From Streptococcus oralis (GTDB lineage: Bacteria; Bacillota; Bacilli; Lactobacillales; Streptococcaceae): a stretch of DNA of 19,139 nt. Positions within the stretch are counted from its first letter, which is position 1. Each line of letters opens with the position of its first letter. The notes under the pieces were generated by a model. It searched no databases and was not told the origin of the DNA. It was given only the letters and a program-made list of their open reading frames with translations. Both the position numbers and the translations under genes were made by a program. Positions 8,027 through 15,843 of this stretch are shown here, one piece after another. Location of the stretch: contig CALHBZ010000144.1 in NCBI GenBank assembly GCA_937930605.1, positions 1 through 19,139 on the forward strand, in the 5' to 3' direction.

Positions 8027-8983
8027 ATGAATACTGTTGCTATACTAACAATTCTTGTATCGAATATGCTGGTCTATGCTGCTCCTCTCATTTTCACTAG
8101 TATCGGAGGAGCCTACTCCGAACATGCTGGTGTCGTTAATGTCGGTTTGGAAGGTATCATGGTTATGGGAGCTTTTACGGGAGTCGTATTTAACTTGACT
8201 TTTGCTAGTTCTCTTGGTGGCATGACCATCTGGCTATCTCTCCTTGCAGGTGGTTTGGTTGGTCTCATTTTCTCTGCCATCCATGCTGTAGCTACTATTA
8301 ACTTCCGTGCTGACCATGTTGTCAGTGGTACGGTATTGAACTTGTTGGCTCCTGCCTTAGCTGTCTTCTTGGTAAAAGCAATCTACGGAAAAGGTCAAAC
8401 CAACAATATCGATTTGTCATTTGGTAAATTTGATTTTCCTTTATTGTCTGATATCCCTGTCATTGGAGATATCTTCTTCAAGAACACAAGCTTAATGGGA
8501 TATGTCGCAATTGGATTTTCATTTGTATCATGGTTTATCATGTTTAAAACGAAGTTTGGTCTTCGCCTTCGCTCAGTTGGAGAACATCCACAGGCTGCGG
8601 ATACCCTTGGGATTAATGTTTACCTCATGCGTTACTATGGTGTGCTCATCTCTGGATTTTTAGGAGGAGTTGGAGGTGCCTTGTATGCACAATCTGCATC
8701 TGTCAATTTCTCTGCAACAACCATCGTCGGTCCAGGGTTCATCGCTCTTGCGGCCATGATTTTTGGTAAATGGAATCCTGTTGGTGCTATGCTTTCAAGT
8801 CTTTTCTTTGGACTTTCACAAAGTTTGGCAGTTATCGGTTCTCAATTGCCTTTCCTACAAGGAGTGCCAGCGGTTTACCTTCAAATCGCCCCTTATGTCT
8901 TGACTATCCTTGTCTTGGCAGCCTTCTTCGGAAAAGCAGTTGCGCCTAAGGCAGATGGTATCAACTACATCAAATCAAAATAA
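8027..8983 (+). CDS. Nucleoside ABC importer, permease 2
   Basis: A 318-residue, strongly hydrophobic permease, partner of the gene before it; related to YufQ/NupC. The amino-terminal G-G-A-Y-S-E-H-A-G-V-V-N-V-G-L-E-G motif and the later L-R-L-R-S-V-G-E-H-P-Q-A-A-D coupling loop are characteristic of this family. It begins two bases after the previous stop, with a Shine-Dalgarno (GAAAGGAG) inside the end of that gene. It is the last gene of the cluster and is followed by a bidirectional terminator. Confidence 0.92.
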   Translation: MNTVAILTILVSNMLVYAAPLIFTSIGGAYSEHAGVVNVGLEGIMVMGAFTGVVFNLTFASSLGGMTIWLSLLAGGLVGLIFSAIHAVATINFRADHVVSGTVLNLLAPALAVFLVKAIYGKGQTNNIDLSFGKFDFPLLSDIPVIGDIFFKNTSLMGYVAIGFSFVSWFIMFKTKFGLRLRSVGEHPQAADTLGINVYLMRYYGVLISGFLGGVGGALYAQSASVNFSATTIVGPGFIALAAMIFGKWNPVGAMLSSLFFGLSQSLAVIGSQLPFLQGVPAVYLQIAPYVLTILVLAAFFGKAVAPKADGINYIKSK

Positions 8984-8992
8984 GCATACAAA

Positions 8993-9025
8993 AAAACGTC
9001 AGTTTAAACTGGCGTTTTATTTTTT
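8993..9025. terminator. Bidirectional terminator between permease 2 and plsY
   Basis: AAAACGTCAGTTT / AAACTGGCGTTTT is a continuous palindrome with a single T·G pair (8993–9018). T runs follow on the plus strand (9015–9025) and, through the A run at 8991–8996, on the minus strand as well. It serves both converging genes. The plsY stop codon (9017–9019) overlaps the end of the stem. Confidence 0.85.
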
Positions 9026-9658
9026 AGGATTTTGATGGGTTAGGTTCAATCCCCAAGGAACGAGATTTTCAGTTTTGTTTTTGATGCGTGCGATATTATC
9101 CTTGTGACGAATGATAATCAAGCTAGCAAGCGCTAAGATAATAGCGATAAAAAGAAGGTCGTAGCTATTTAAAATAAATCCAAAGAGAGGAAAGAGTAGT
9201 ACGCCAATGACTGCTGCGAGAGAAGCAACAACGCTAGATAGTGAAATCATACTACCCAGATAGAGGGTTCCAAAGAATACTATTGCTAGGTAGAGACAGA
9301 AGACAGGCGCAAATCCGAAAATCACTCCAGCACTGGTTGCAACAGCCTTGCCCCCCTTAAATCCTGCAAAGATAGGAAAGGTATGTCCAATCACAGCCAA
9401 AAGTCCAAAGACAAGAGGTGATACACCTTGTTGGTGGAAAAGAATTGGAAGGAGAGTGGCCAAGGTTCCTTTGAAAAAGTCAATCACAAAGGTTGCCATA
9501 CCTGCTTTCTTACCTAAAATACGGAAAGTATTGGTCGTTCCGGTATTTCCAGAACCGTGTTCACGCAGATTTGTCTGAAAGAAAATTTGTCCAATCCAGA
9601 GACCAGACGGAATCGAACCTAGCAGATAAGCTAGTATTAATAATACAAATGTCATCAT
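9017..9658 (-). CDS. plsY: Acyl-phosphate:glycerol-3-phosphate acyltransferase
   Basis: A 213-residue membrane enzyme that transfers an acyl chain from acyl-phosphate to glycerol-3-phosphate, the first acylation in phospholipid synthesis. The three family motifs are present: L-G-S-I-P-S-G (13–19), [10 protein letters not shown] (35–44) and [10 protein letters not shown] (99–108). At least five hydrophobic segments are evident. The start is one of two adjacent ATGs (9658 or 9655). Neither has a Shine-Dalgarno, and the promoter -10 ends six bases before the first, so I choose 9658 as a leaderless start. It is divergent from parE, as in related streptococci. Confidence 0.94.
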   Translation of the reverse strand: MMTFVLLILAYLLGSIPSGLWIGQIFFQTNLREHGSGNTGTTNTFRILGKKAGMATFVIDFFKGTLATLLPILFHQQGVSPLVFGLLAVIGHTFPIFAGFKGGKAVATSAGVIFGFAPVFCLYLAIVFFGTLYLGSMISLSSVVASLAAVIGVLLFPLFGFILNSYDLLFIAIILALASLIIIRHKDNIARIKNKTENLVPWGLNLTHQNPKK

Positions 9659-9664
9659 GTGTCT

Positions 9665-9673
9665 ATTATACCA
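9665..9673 (-). promoter_or_regulatory. plsY extended -10 promoter
   Basis: On the minus strand TGGTATAAT is a perfect extended -10. It is followed by six bases (AGACAC) and then the ATG, placing the predicted +1 on the start codon itself. No good -35 is seen. A direct repeat TTGTGAAA / TTGTGACA (9703–9718) lies between this promoter and that of parE and could be a binding site, but I do not recognise it. Confidence 0.65.
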
Positions 9674-9735
9674 TGAAATGCTGTAGAAAGGCTGAGAATA
9701 TCTTGTGAAATTGTGACAGCTGAATGGGAAAAACT

Positions 9736-9764
9736 TTGCAAAATACCTAGAAAACCTGTAAAAT
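9736..9764 (+). promoter_or_regulatory. parE promoter
   Basis: TTGCAA (9736–9741), 17 bases, TAAAAT (9759–9764). The expected start near 9771 gives a leader of about 23 bases containing AGGAGG before the GTG at 9794. Placement and spacing are good. Confidence 0.65.
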
Positions 9765-9793
9765 AGTAAAGATGAACGAATAGGAGGTTCCTT

Positions 9794-11743
9794 GTGTCAA
9801 AAAAGGAAATCAATATTAACAACTACAATGATGACGCCATTCAGGTGCTAGAAGGGTTGGATGCGGTCCGTAAACGTCCAGGTATGTACATCGGATCGAC
9901 CGACGGTGCTGGTCTCCATCACCTAGTCTGGGAAATTGTGGACAATGCAGTCGATGAAGCCTTGTCTGGATTTGGTGATCGCATTGATGTGACTATCAAT
10001 AAAGACGGCAGTCTAACCGTTCAAGACCATGGTCGTGGGATGCCGACTGGGATGCACGCTATGGGAATTCCAACTGTTGAAGTTATCTTTACCGTTCTCC
10101 ACGCTGGAGGAAAATTCGGTCAAGGTGGCTACAAAACATCTGGTGGTCTTCACGGGGTGGGTTCTTCGGTCGTTAATGCCCTATCAAGCTGGTTGGAAGT
10201 TGAAATCACCCGTGATGGTGCAGTCTATAGACAGCGTTTTGAAAATGGTGGCAAGCCAGTTACGACTCTTGAAAAGGTGGGGACAGCACCCAAGTCTAAG
10301 ACAGGTACCAAGGTTACCTTCATGCCTGACGCGACTATTTTTTCTACGACAGACTTCAAGTACAATACAATATCAGAACGACTCAATGAGTCAGCCTTTC
10401 TCTTGAAAAATGTTACCTTGTCTCTGACTGATAAACGAACAGAAGAAGCGATTGAGTTTCATTATGAAAATGGGGTGCAGGACTTTGTTTCTTACCTGAA
10501 TGAAGACAAGGAAACTTTGACGCCTGTTCTTTACTTCGAAGGCGAAGACAACAGCTTCCAAGTGGAAGTAGCCCTCCAGTACAATGATGGATTTTCAGAT
10601 AACATTCTATCCTTTGTCAATAACGTTCGTACCAAGGACGGTGGAACGCACGAGACGGGACTCAAGTCTGCTATTACTAAGGTCATGAATGACTACGCGC
10701 GTAAGACAGGTCTTCTCAAGGAAAAAGATAAAAATCTTGAAGGTTCAGACTATCGTGAAGGACTAGCGGCCGTTCTTTCTATCTTGGTTCCGGAAGAACA
10801 CCTCCAGTTTGAAGGACAGACTAAGGACAAACTTGGAAGTCCACTAGCTCGCCCGATTGTTGATAGCATTGTCGCAGAAAAATTAACCTTCTTCCTTATG
10901 GAAAATGGTGAACTGGCTTCTAACCTCATCCGCAAGGCTATCAAGGCGCGTGATGCTCGTGAAGCGGCGCGTAAAGCACGTGATGAGAGCCGAAATGGCA
11001 AGAAAAATAAAAAAGACAAGGGCTTGCTTTCTGGTAAACTAACCCCAGCCCAGTCCAAGAATCCTGCTAAGAACGAACTTTATCTGGTCGAGGGAGACTC
11101 TGCCGGTGGATCTGCCAAACAAGGTCGTGACCGTAAATTCCAAGCTATCCTACCTCTTCGTGGTAAGGTCATCAATACAGCCAAGGCCAAGATGGCAGAT
11201 ATCCTCAAAAATGAGGAAATTAACACCATGATTTATACTATCGGTGCAGGTGTCGGAGCAGACTTCTCCATTGAAGATGCCAATTATGACAAGATCATTA
11301 TCATGACCGATGCGGATACCGATGGTGCCCACATTCAAACTCTTCTTTTAACCTTTTTCTACCGCTACATGCGTCCACTAGTCGAGGCAGGACATGTCTA
11401 TATCGCCCTTCCGCCTCTTTACAAGATGTCCAAAGGGAAAGGCAAGAAAGAAGAAGTGGCCTATGCTTGGACAGACGGAGAGTTAGAAGAACTTCGTAAG
11501 CAGTTCGGTAAAGGCGCTACTCTTCAACGCTACAAAGGTCTTGGTGAGATGAATGCGGACCAACTCTGGGAAACAACCATGAACCCAGAAACGCGTACCC
11601 TCATCCGTGTCACTATCGAAGATCTGGCTCGCGCTGAACGCCGCGTAAATGTCCTCATGGGTGATAAGGTCGAACCACGCCGTAAATGGATTGAAGACAA
11701 TGTCAAGTTTACACTGGAAGAGAGTGGGGAGATGGTGTTTTGA
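9794..11743 (+). CDS. parE: DNA topoisomerase IV subunit B
   Basis: A 649-residue ATPase subunit of topoisomerase IV, which decatenates daughter chromosomes together with ParC. It has the GHKL ATPase motifs [17 protein letters not shown] and G-L-H-G-V-G-S-S, and a TOPRIM domain with E433 (L-V-E-G-D-S-A-G-G) and D506/D508 (T-D-A-D-T-D-G). The GTG start follows AGGAGG. At the known quinolone positions D435 and I460 are both the sensitive type. No terminator lies between its stop and the next gene, only 56 bases away, so its transcript may run into the cargo. The carboxyl end (E-S-G-E-M-V-F) differs slightly from the pneumococcal form as I remember it. Base composition is host-like: 29 G+C in 60 bases at 11641–11700. 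Confidence 0.97.
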   Translation: MSKKEININNYNDDAIQVLEGLDAVRKRPGMYIGSTDGAGLHHLVWEIVDNAVDEALSGFGDRIDVTINKDGSLTVQDHGRGMPTGMHAMGIPTVEVIFTVLHAGGKFGQGGYKTSGGLHGVGSSVVNALSSWLEVEITRDGAVYRQRFENGGKPVTTLEKVGTAPKSKTGTKVTFMPDATIFSTTDFKYNTISERLNESAFLLKNVTLSLTDKRTEEAIEFHYENGVQDFVSYLNEDKETLTPVLYFEGEDNSFQVEVALQYNDGFSDNILSFVNNVRTKDGGTHETGLKSAITKVMNDYARKTGLLKEKDKNLEGSDYREGLAAVLSILVPEEHLQFEGQTKDKLGSPLARPIVDSIVAEKLTFFLMENGELASNLIRKAIKARDAREAARKARDESRNGKKNKKDKGLLSGKLTPAQSKNPAKNELYLVEGDSAGGSAKQGRDRKFQAILPLRGKVINTAKAKMADILKNEEINTMIYTIGAGVGADFSIEDANYDKIIIMTDADTDGAHIQTLLLTFFYRYMRPLVEAGHVYIALPPLYKMSKGKGKKEEVAYAWTDGELEELRKQFGKGATLQRYKGLGEMNADQLWETTMNPETRTLIRVTIEDLARAERRVNVLMGDKVEPRRKWIEDNVKFTLEESGEMVF

Positions 11744-11799
11744 GATGAACAAATTCAATATTAGAAAATTATAGTATTTGTAAATTTAGGAGAATTTAA

Positions 11800-13035
11800 A
11801 TGTTATGTTGTAATTGTGATGAGTATAATTTTATTCTTTCTATTGAAGAATATGTTGTAAGAGAGCATCCCAAAGAAAATATCATTAATTTTTTATTTGA
11901 TGAGTATTCACAAAAATGTTTCCAAGATATTACTTGTGAAAGTTGTGGAACAAACTTAGTTAGGGGAGAAAGTTATTTTCCCAACAAAATGGATGTTATA
12001 AATGAGTTAAAGAACTATGTAATTTCTAAAATGAATCAAATGATAATTCGATGTGAAGAATGTTCAGAGATTAAAGATTTTTGTTATAGTTTTGAGCAGA
12101 ACTTCGAAGATGATGAATCTATCGACACTGAAATCGATCCTGCAAAAACATTGTCAGAGTTATTAAATGAGCAATTCAATATTGATAGTGAGTCTGAATA
12201 TTTTGAGTCAATTGTTGAAAATATTCATTGTGGAAATTGTGATAATGGCACTGGTATGGATCATGATGAGAAAGTAAATCATGGTGTATTAAATTGGAGC
12301 ACTGAAATTTACACAAATTTTGAATTAGATGAATTTGAAGAAAAGTTTTATGGAGAGAAAGAGGAGTTGCGAACAGATATTAGTTTGATGGCACATAACT
12401 TCTCTATTGAGGAATTAAATGACTTAAAAAATGATTATATAGGCAATAAAATTTATATTTCGAGAAATAGTTATTTTTGTAAACTAGAAAAAAGAATAAG
12501 GAAATGGTTTAAAGATGATAAATTTATCTATAAGATGAGTAAAGATAGACTTCTATATAGAACAAGAGTTGTAGATAAATATAAAATTGTACACAAAAAA
12601 GATTTATGGGCACCACCAGCAGAATTTGCGAATCAGGGGAGATTTAATGATATCGGAACAAGTGTTCTGTATTGTTCTAATGATAAGAGTATATTAGCAA
12701 AGGAGGTTCCGATAAAGGAAGATGATATAGGTAAAAAGAAGCGTATATTAGTTAAAATCATTAGCAATAAAGTACTGAATTTGTTTCCAATAAACTATAT
12801 ATTTGGAAAAGACAAGGAATTTAATGGATTAATCAGTGATGAAGGCAATGATTTTACTGATGATGTTATAAAAAAACATTACATTATAACTAATATAGTA
12901 TCAGCAATTTGCTGCGAAATTGGATATGATGGTATAGTTTATAAATCAGTAAAAAATGGAGAGTATATAAATTATGCTATTTTTAATGTTAAGAAAGAAG
13001 ATTTAGAGATAATAGATAAAATTGAAATTATATAA
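11800..13035 (+). CDS. CxxC-rich protein with C-terminal RES domain (predicted NAD+ phosphorylase)
   Basis: A 411-residue protein in two parts. The first half has four C-x-x-C pairs (C3/C6, C46/C49, C85/C88, C144/C147), which could build one or two zinc ribbons, in an acidic helical region resembling the HEPN-associated N-terminal domains seen on some RES proteins. From about residue 250 it matches the RES family: Y-R-T-R (253–256), A-P-P then G-R-F-N (R281), L-A-K-E-V (E302) and Y-K-S-V with S383, followed by N391 and A-I-F. These supply the Arg, Glu and Ser that name the family. Characterised RES toxins such as MbcT degrade NAD+ with phosphate; activity here is inferred. AGGAGA precedes the ATG. 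No small Xre-type antitoxin gene adjoins it. It is very AT-rich (11 G+C in 60 bases at 12421–12480), indicating transfer. Confidence 0.8.
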   Translation: MLCCNCDEYNFILSIEEYVVREHPKENIINFLFDEYSQKCFQDITCESCGTNLVRGESYFPNKMDVINELKNYVISKMNQMIIRCEECSEIKDFCYSFEQNFEDDESIDTEIDPAKTLSELLNEQFNIDSESEYFESIVENIHCGNCDNGTGMDHDEKVNHGVLNWSTEIYTNFELDEFEEKFYGEKEELRTDISLMAHNFSIEELNDLKNDYIGNKIYISRNSYFCKLEKRIRKWFKDDKFIYKMSKDRLLYRTRVVDKYKIVHKKDLWAPPAEFANQGRFNDIGTSVLYCSNDKSILAKEVPIKEDDIGKKKRILVKIISNKVLNLFPINYIFGKDKEFNGLISDEGNDFTDDVIKKHYIITNIVSAICCEIGYDGIVYKSVKNGEYINYAIFNVKKEDLEIIDKIEII

Positions 13036-13119
13036 ATAGTTTCTAACAAAGAATAAAATATGATGAGAGAAGCAAATATTACTGCTAATACTTAATTAAT
13101 ATGTTTTTAAAAGACTACA

Positions 13120-13172
13120 AATCTTTACATAGTTGTACAAATTAAAGATTGGCATTTTTACCTTTAAAAATG
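13120..13172. other. Two adjacent hairpins in the RES–nuclease gap
   Basis: The 272-base gap (13036–13307) has no credible gene. It contains AATCTTTA (13120–13127) facing TAAAGATT (13143–13150), then at once CATTTTTA-CCTT-TAAAAATG (13153–13172), an eight-pair stem. Neither is followed by a good T run. They might be a weak terminator, a structured leader or a small RNA. The rest of the gap is plain AT-rich sequence with only weak promoter matches. Confidence 0.4.
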
Positions 13173-13307
13173 TATTTATCGTAAATTACACTAATATCAA
13201 TTCTTATAATTATTCCTTTATTTAGAAAGAATATAACAAAATTTGTTAGAAAAAGTAGTGGAAGTAAATTAAGAAATTGTTAGTAGTACATTTTCAAGGA
13301 GAATACG

Positions 13308-14459
13308 ATGAATGATAAACAGAAAATATTAGGAAACTTGGGATTAGAAAATGATAAAGAATTACTCTATCTTCTAGATCTTAGCAATAGACTAAATAAG
13401 ATTCAGCATTTTTATCCCGAATTTCAATTGTATACAGATAAATCGATTGAAACATCATGGATTAGTAATTATTGTTTTAGAATAGTCGGATTTAATAATG
13501 GAGAAACAAATGGTGCTACTTCATTTAAAAGAGGATGGGAAACATTACTAAAACCTACAATTAAGAACCAGAATAATGAATTAGGGAAATTGACTAAAAA
13601 TCCACAGTGTTTTCCAAATGGAAATATTCCAAAAGGAGATGGTGATGAATGGTACTTTCATAGAGGCCATATTTTGGCTAGGCAATTTCACAAATATGTA
13701 TTTGATTATAAAATTTTAAATAATAGATATGAGGATACCAAAGAAAAATGGTCTCAATCTTCTATAGATTCTAAGTATAAAAATTTATTTACTCAATTTT
13801 CTATTGCAAATAAAGCGCAAGCAAAAGTTGAAGAGAAAGTACATCAGATACTGCGAGAGGGGAAAACAATCTATTATGAAGTGAAACTGGTCTTTAAAAA
13901 TAAAGCTGATCAATATCCTATTGGTACTGAAATATTTTTTGTACCTTTATCGTCACCAGATGAGTTTGAACACTACTTTATTCCAAACACTGATTCAGAT
14001 TTTGATTTATCTACGTTACATGAAGATGATAGAGAATTAAGTTATTCTAAATTTTATGAAAATGCTTATAAAGAAAGATATAAAAAGTATTTTAAAAATA
14101 GTGATAGGGATGAGAGAGAAATAGCAGAAAATATTGGAAGTAATGATTTCTATTTGGATATTAACCAAAAATATATATGCCCTGCAAAAAATGAAGTTAA
14201 AACAATCTTGCAGAATCTAGGAAACACTTCTAATGAGATTTTCTCACGAGAAAAAATTAAAGATATAGAAAAACATTTATTAAATAATGGAGAAGTTCAA
14301 AAGAGTAAAAAAAATAGATATATAGTTTATCCAGTTAAAGATGATGAAAAAATTTATATAGATTGGAATGTTGCAAAGAATTGTCAAAGTGGAAAACGAG
14401 GCTTTGAATCAGGACAAAAAACTTTAGAAGATGCTTTTAAATATATGAATTGGCTATAA
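13308..14459 (+). CDS. DNA/RNA non-specific endonuclease family protein (EndA/NucA type)
   Basis: A 383-residue protein. The ββα-metal nuclease core is at about residues 95–215: H-R-G-H (118–121) stands where the family has D-R-G-H, with H121 as predicted general base. N-L-F-T-Q-F-S-I-A-N (159–168) then E176 reproduce the Asn–x8–Asn–x7–Glu spacing of the metal-binding helix in NucA/EndA. The strand I-Y-Y-E-V-K-L-V-F follows. There is no signal peptide or membrane anchor, unlike pneumococcal EndA, so it probably acts inside the cell. The first 95 residues and the lysine-rich last 170 match nothing I recognise. Its own Shine-Dalgarno is AAGGAG. Base composition is extreme (8 G+C in 60 bases at 14041–14100), as in the RES gene, suggesting they arrived together. 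Confidence 0.75.
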   Translation: MNDKQKILGNLGLENDKELLYLLDLSNRLNKIQHFYPEFQLYTDKSIETSWISNYCFRIVGFNNGETNGATSFKRGWETLLKPTIKNQNNELGKLTKNPQCFPNGNIPKGDGDEWYFHRGHILARQFHKYVFDYKILNNRYEDTKEKWSQSSIDSKYKNLFTQFSIANKAQAKVEEKVHQILREGKTIYYEVKLVFKNKADQYPIGTEIFFVPLSSPDEFEHYFIPNTDSDFDLSTLHEDDRELSYSKFYENAYKERYKKYFKNSDRDEREIAENIGSNDFYLDINQKYICPAKNEVKTILQNLGNTSNEIFSREKIKDIEKHLLNNGEVQKSKKNRYIVYPVKDDEKIYIDWNVAKNCQSGKRGFESGQKTLEDAFKYMNWL

Positions 14460-14501
14460 TACCTTAAAAATTTTATAAATAACATATCCCCCACCCCTAA
14501 A

Positions 14502-14539
14502 ACAAGAAAGCCCACCTGAAGAATATCTTGTCTAGTGGG
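14502..14539. repeat. Interlocking inverted repeats (pseudoknot-like)
   Basis: ACAAGA (14502–14507) pairs with TCTTGT (14526–14531), while CCCAC (14511–14515) pairs with GTGGG (14535–14539). The order is A-B-A'-B', so the two stems are interleaved as in an H-type pseudoknot, or are alternatives. This lies between the AT-rich insert and the host-like genes, directly before a long palindrome. It may be the edge of a mobile repeat or a regulatory RNA; I do not recognise it. Confidence 0.4.
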
Positions 14540-14540
14540 A

Positions 14541-14576
14541 AATAACTCAAAACACACATGTGTGCTTTGAGTTATT
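14541..14576. repeat. Near-perfect 36-bp palindrome
   Basis: The arms AATAACTCAAA-A-CACACA and TGTGTG-C-TTTGAGTTATT are mirror complements, with one mismatched pair (A14552 against C14565). There is essentially no loop and no T run on either strand. It could be a cruciform, a dimeric-protein operator, or a weak bidirectional terminator at the boundary of the insert. Confidence 0.75.
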
Positions 14577-14658
14577 GGAGTAAAATACGAATATTTAGAT
14601 ATGTTCTGAATTTTTTTAGAGCAAAAACTTAAAAACACATTATTGAAAGAGGAGTTTT

Positions 14659-15405
14659 ATGAAAAAAGAATATGGAATCACGAGTTTGACTGTACGTAAT
14701 TTAGAAAACAACGAATTCTTCCAACTTCTATCTGAGAGCAAGGACGAGTTGGGGGCTTTTACAAAAGCCAATAAGTCTGAGCAGGTTTATGCAACGAAGC
14801 TTGAGGATATGGAGAAACTTCTTGAGACCTTGCAAGCTGGTTTGCACCGTTCCAAGGCCAGTCAAACGGTGGCTAGTCTGGAAGCGTCTGATCGCGAGCG
14901 TGATGATGCGCTTTCTACCTTGACTGGTTTGGTCAAGGCCTTCTCTCGTGTGAAAGAGGTAAGTAGCAAGGAAGCTTACGACAAACTCAGCAAACTTTTC
15001 AAAAATTATGCTGGGCTAACGAGTATGAGCTACGAAAAAGAGACAGAAGCTATTAATCATTTGCTCAAGGAGCTAAAAGATAGTGACTACCAAACTGCCC
15101 TTTCAACCCTGCATTTGACAACTCATGTAGAAACCTTGACAAAGGCGCAGGCTCAGTTTGAAAAAGCCTATAAGGAGCGCTTGGCTGAACAAAAAGGAAA
15201 GGAACCTAGTCAAAACAAGGAAGTCCGTGCGAAATTACAAGAAATCTATGACTTCCTTGTGGACTTTACTGCAATCAACGCCTATGCTTATCCAGATAAG
15301 AAGCAGTATGCCGATCTCCGTGACCATCTCAACGCTATCCGTAGTCGCTATAAAAAAAGCAAGCCAGCTAAGAAGGCGAGAGAAGAAGCGACGGAGAGCA
15401 ACTAG
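14659..15405 (+). CDS. Helical protein of unknown function, possibly DUF6261-like
   Basis: A 248-residue, charged, almost entirely helical protein. It has no signal peptide, membrane segment or catalytic motif that I recognise, and a lysine-rich carboxyl end (K-K-S-K-P-A-K-K-A-R). Heptad-like stretches around residues 30–60 and 140–180 suggest coiled coils. The opening pattern S-L-T-V-R-N-L-E-N-N-E-F-F-Q-L reminds me of DUF6261 proteins, but this is a weak recollection. AGAGGAG precedes the ATG. G+C jumps back to host level here (33 in 60 bases at 14821–14880), so it belongs to a different history from the RES and nuclease genes. Similar hypothetical proteins may lie between parE and parC in relatives. 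Confidence 0.7.
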   Translation: MKKEYGITSLTVRNLENNEFFQLLSESKDELGAFTKANKSEQVYATKLEDMEKLLETLQAGLHRSKASQTVASLEASDRERDDALSTLTGLVKAFSRVKEVSSKEAYDKLSKLFKNYAGLTSMSYEKETEAINHLLKELKDSDYQTALSTLHLTTHVETLTKAQAQFEKAYKERLAEQKGKEPSQNKEVRAKLQEIYDFLVDFTAINAYAYPDKKQYADLRDHLNAIRSRYKKSKPAKKAREEATESN

Positions 15406-15468
15406 AATATAACTAAATTTGAGTTGAAAAATTGTTAGTGGTCGCATCGGATTTGAAAGGAGTAGAAA

Positions 15469-15843
15469 ATGATAATCAGACCTGCAAGCACAAAAGATTG
15501 TCAAGCTATTTATTCCCTTTATCAAAATGAAAAATGGCTTTCTTTTACAGAGGAAAAAGTGACTTCATTATTTTCAACAAATCTGTCCCATTACTTGGTA
15601 GTTGAAGGGAACCAGAAAATCCTTGGTTTTGCCCGCTACTTGACAGATGAAGTCATGACGACCTTTTTAGCTGAGATTATCATTGATAAAGTCTATCGCG
15701 GAAAAGGATTAGGACGGCGATTGATCGCTGAAATTCATCAAAAACATCCTTTGACTCGCATTGAATTAATATCAGAAGCGGATGGATTTTATCAGACAGT
15801 AGGTTTTAAACCTGTGGGAACAGGGCTTAGAAAATCTATCTAA
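15469..15843 (+). CDS. GNAT family N-acetyltransferase
   Basis: A compact 124-residue acyltransferase that would use acetyl-CoA to acetylate an amine on an unknown substrate. The acetyl-CoA pyrophosphate loop R-G-K-G-L-G-R-R-L is at 77–85, preceded by the β4 strand A-E-I-I-I-D-K-V-Y. The family's closing F-Y-Q-T-V-G-F-K-P is at 107–115. AAAGGAG precedes the ATG. The fic gene begins on the very next base after its stop, so the two are almost certainly cotranscribed. The substrate cannot be predicted. Confidence 0.88.
   Translation: MIIRPASTKDCQAIYSLYQNEKWLSFTEEKVTSLFSTNLSHYLVVEGNQKILGFARYLTDEVMTTFLAEIIIDKVYRGKGLGRRLIAEIHQKHPLTRIELISEADGFYQTVGFKPVGTGLRKSI

Noticed and set aside
11096..11173. 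Possible quinolone-resistance changes in ParE
   Set aside because: Codons 435 (Asp) and 460 (Ile) are both the sensitive type.
14384..14638. Open minus-strand frame of 84 codons across the palindrome region
   Set aside because: It overlaps the end of the nuclease gene, has no Shine-Dalgarno, and its openness follows from the repeat structure. Kept only as a hint of a repeat.
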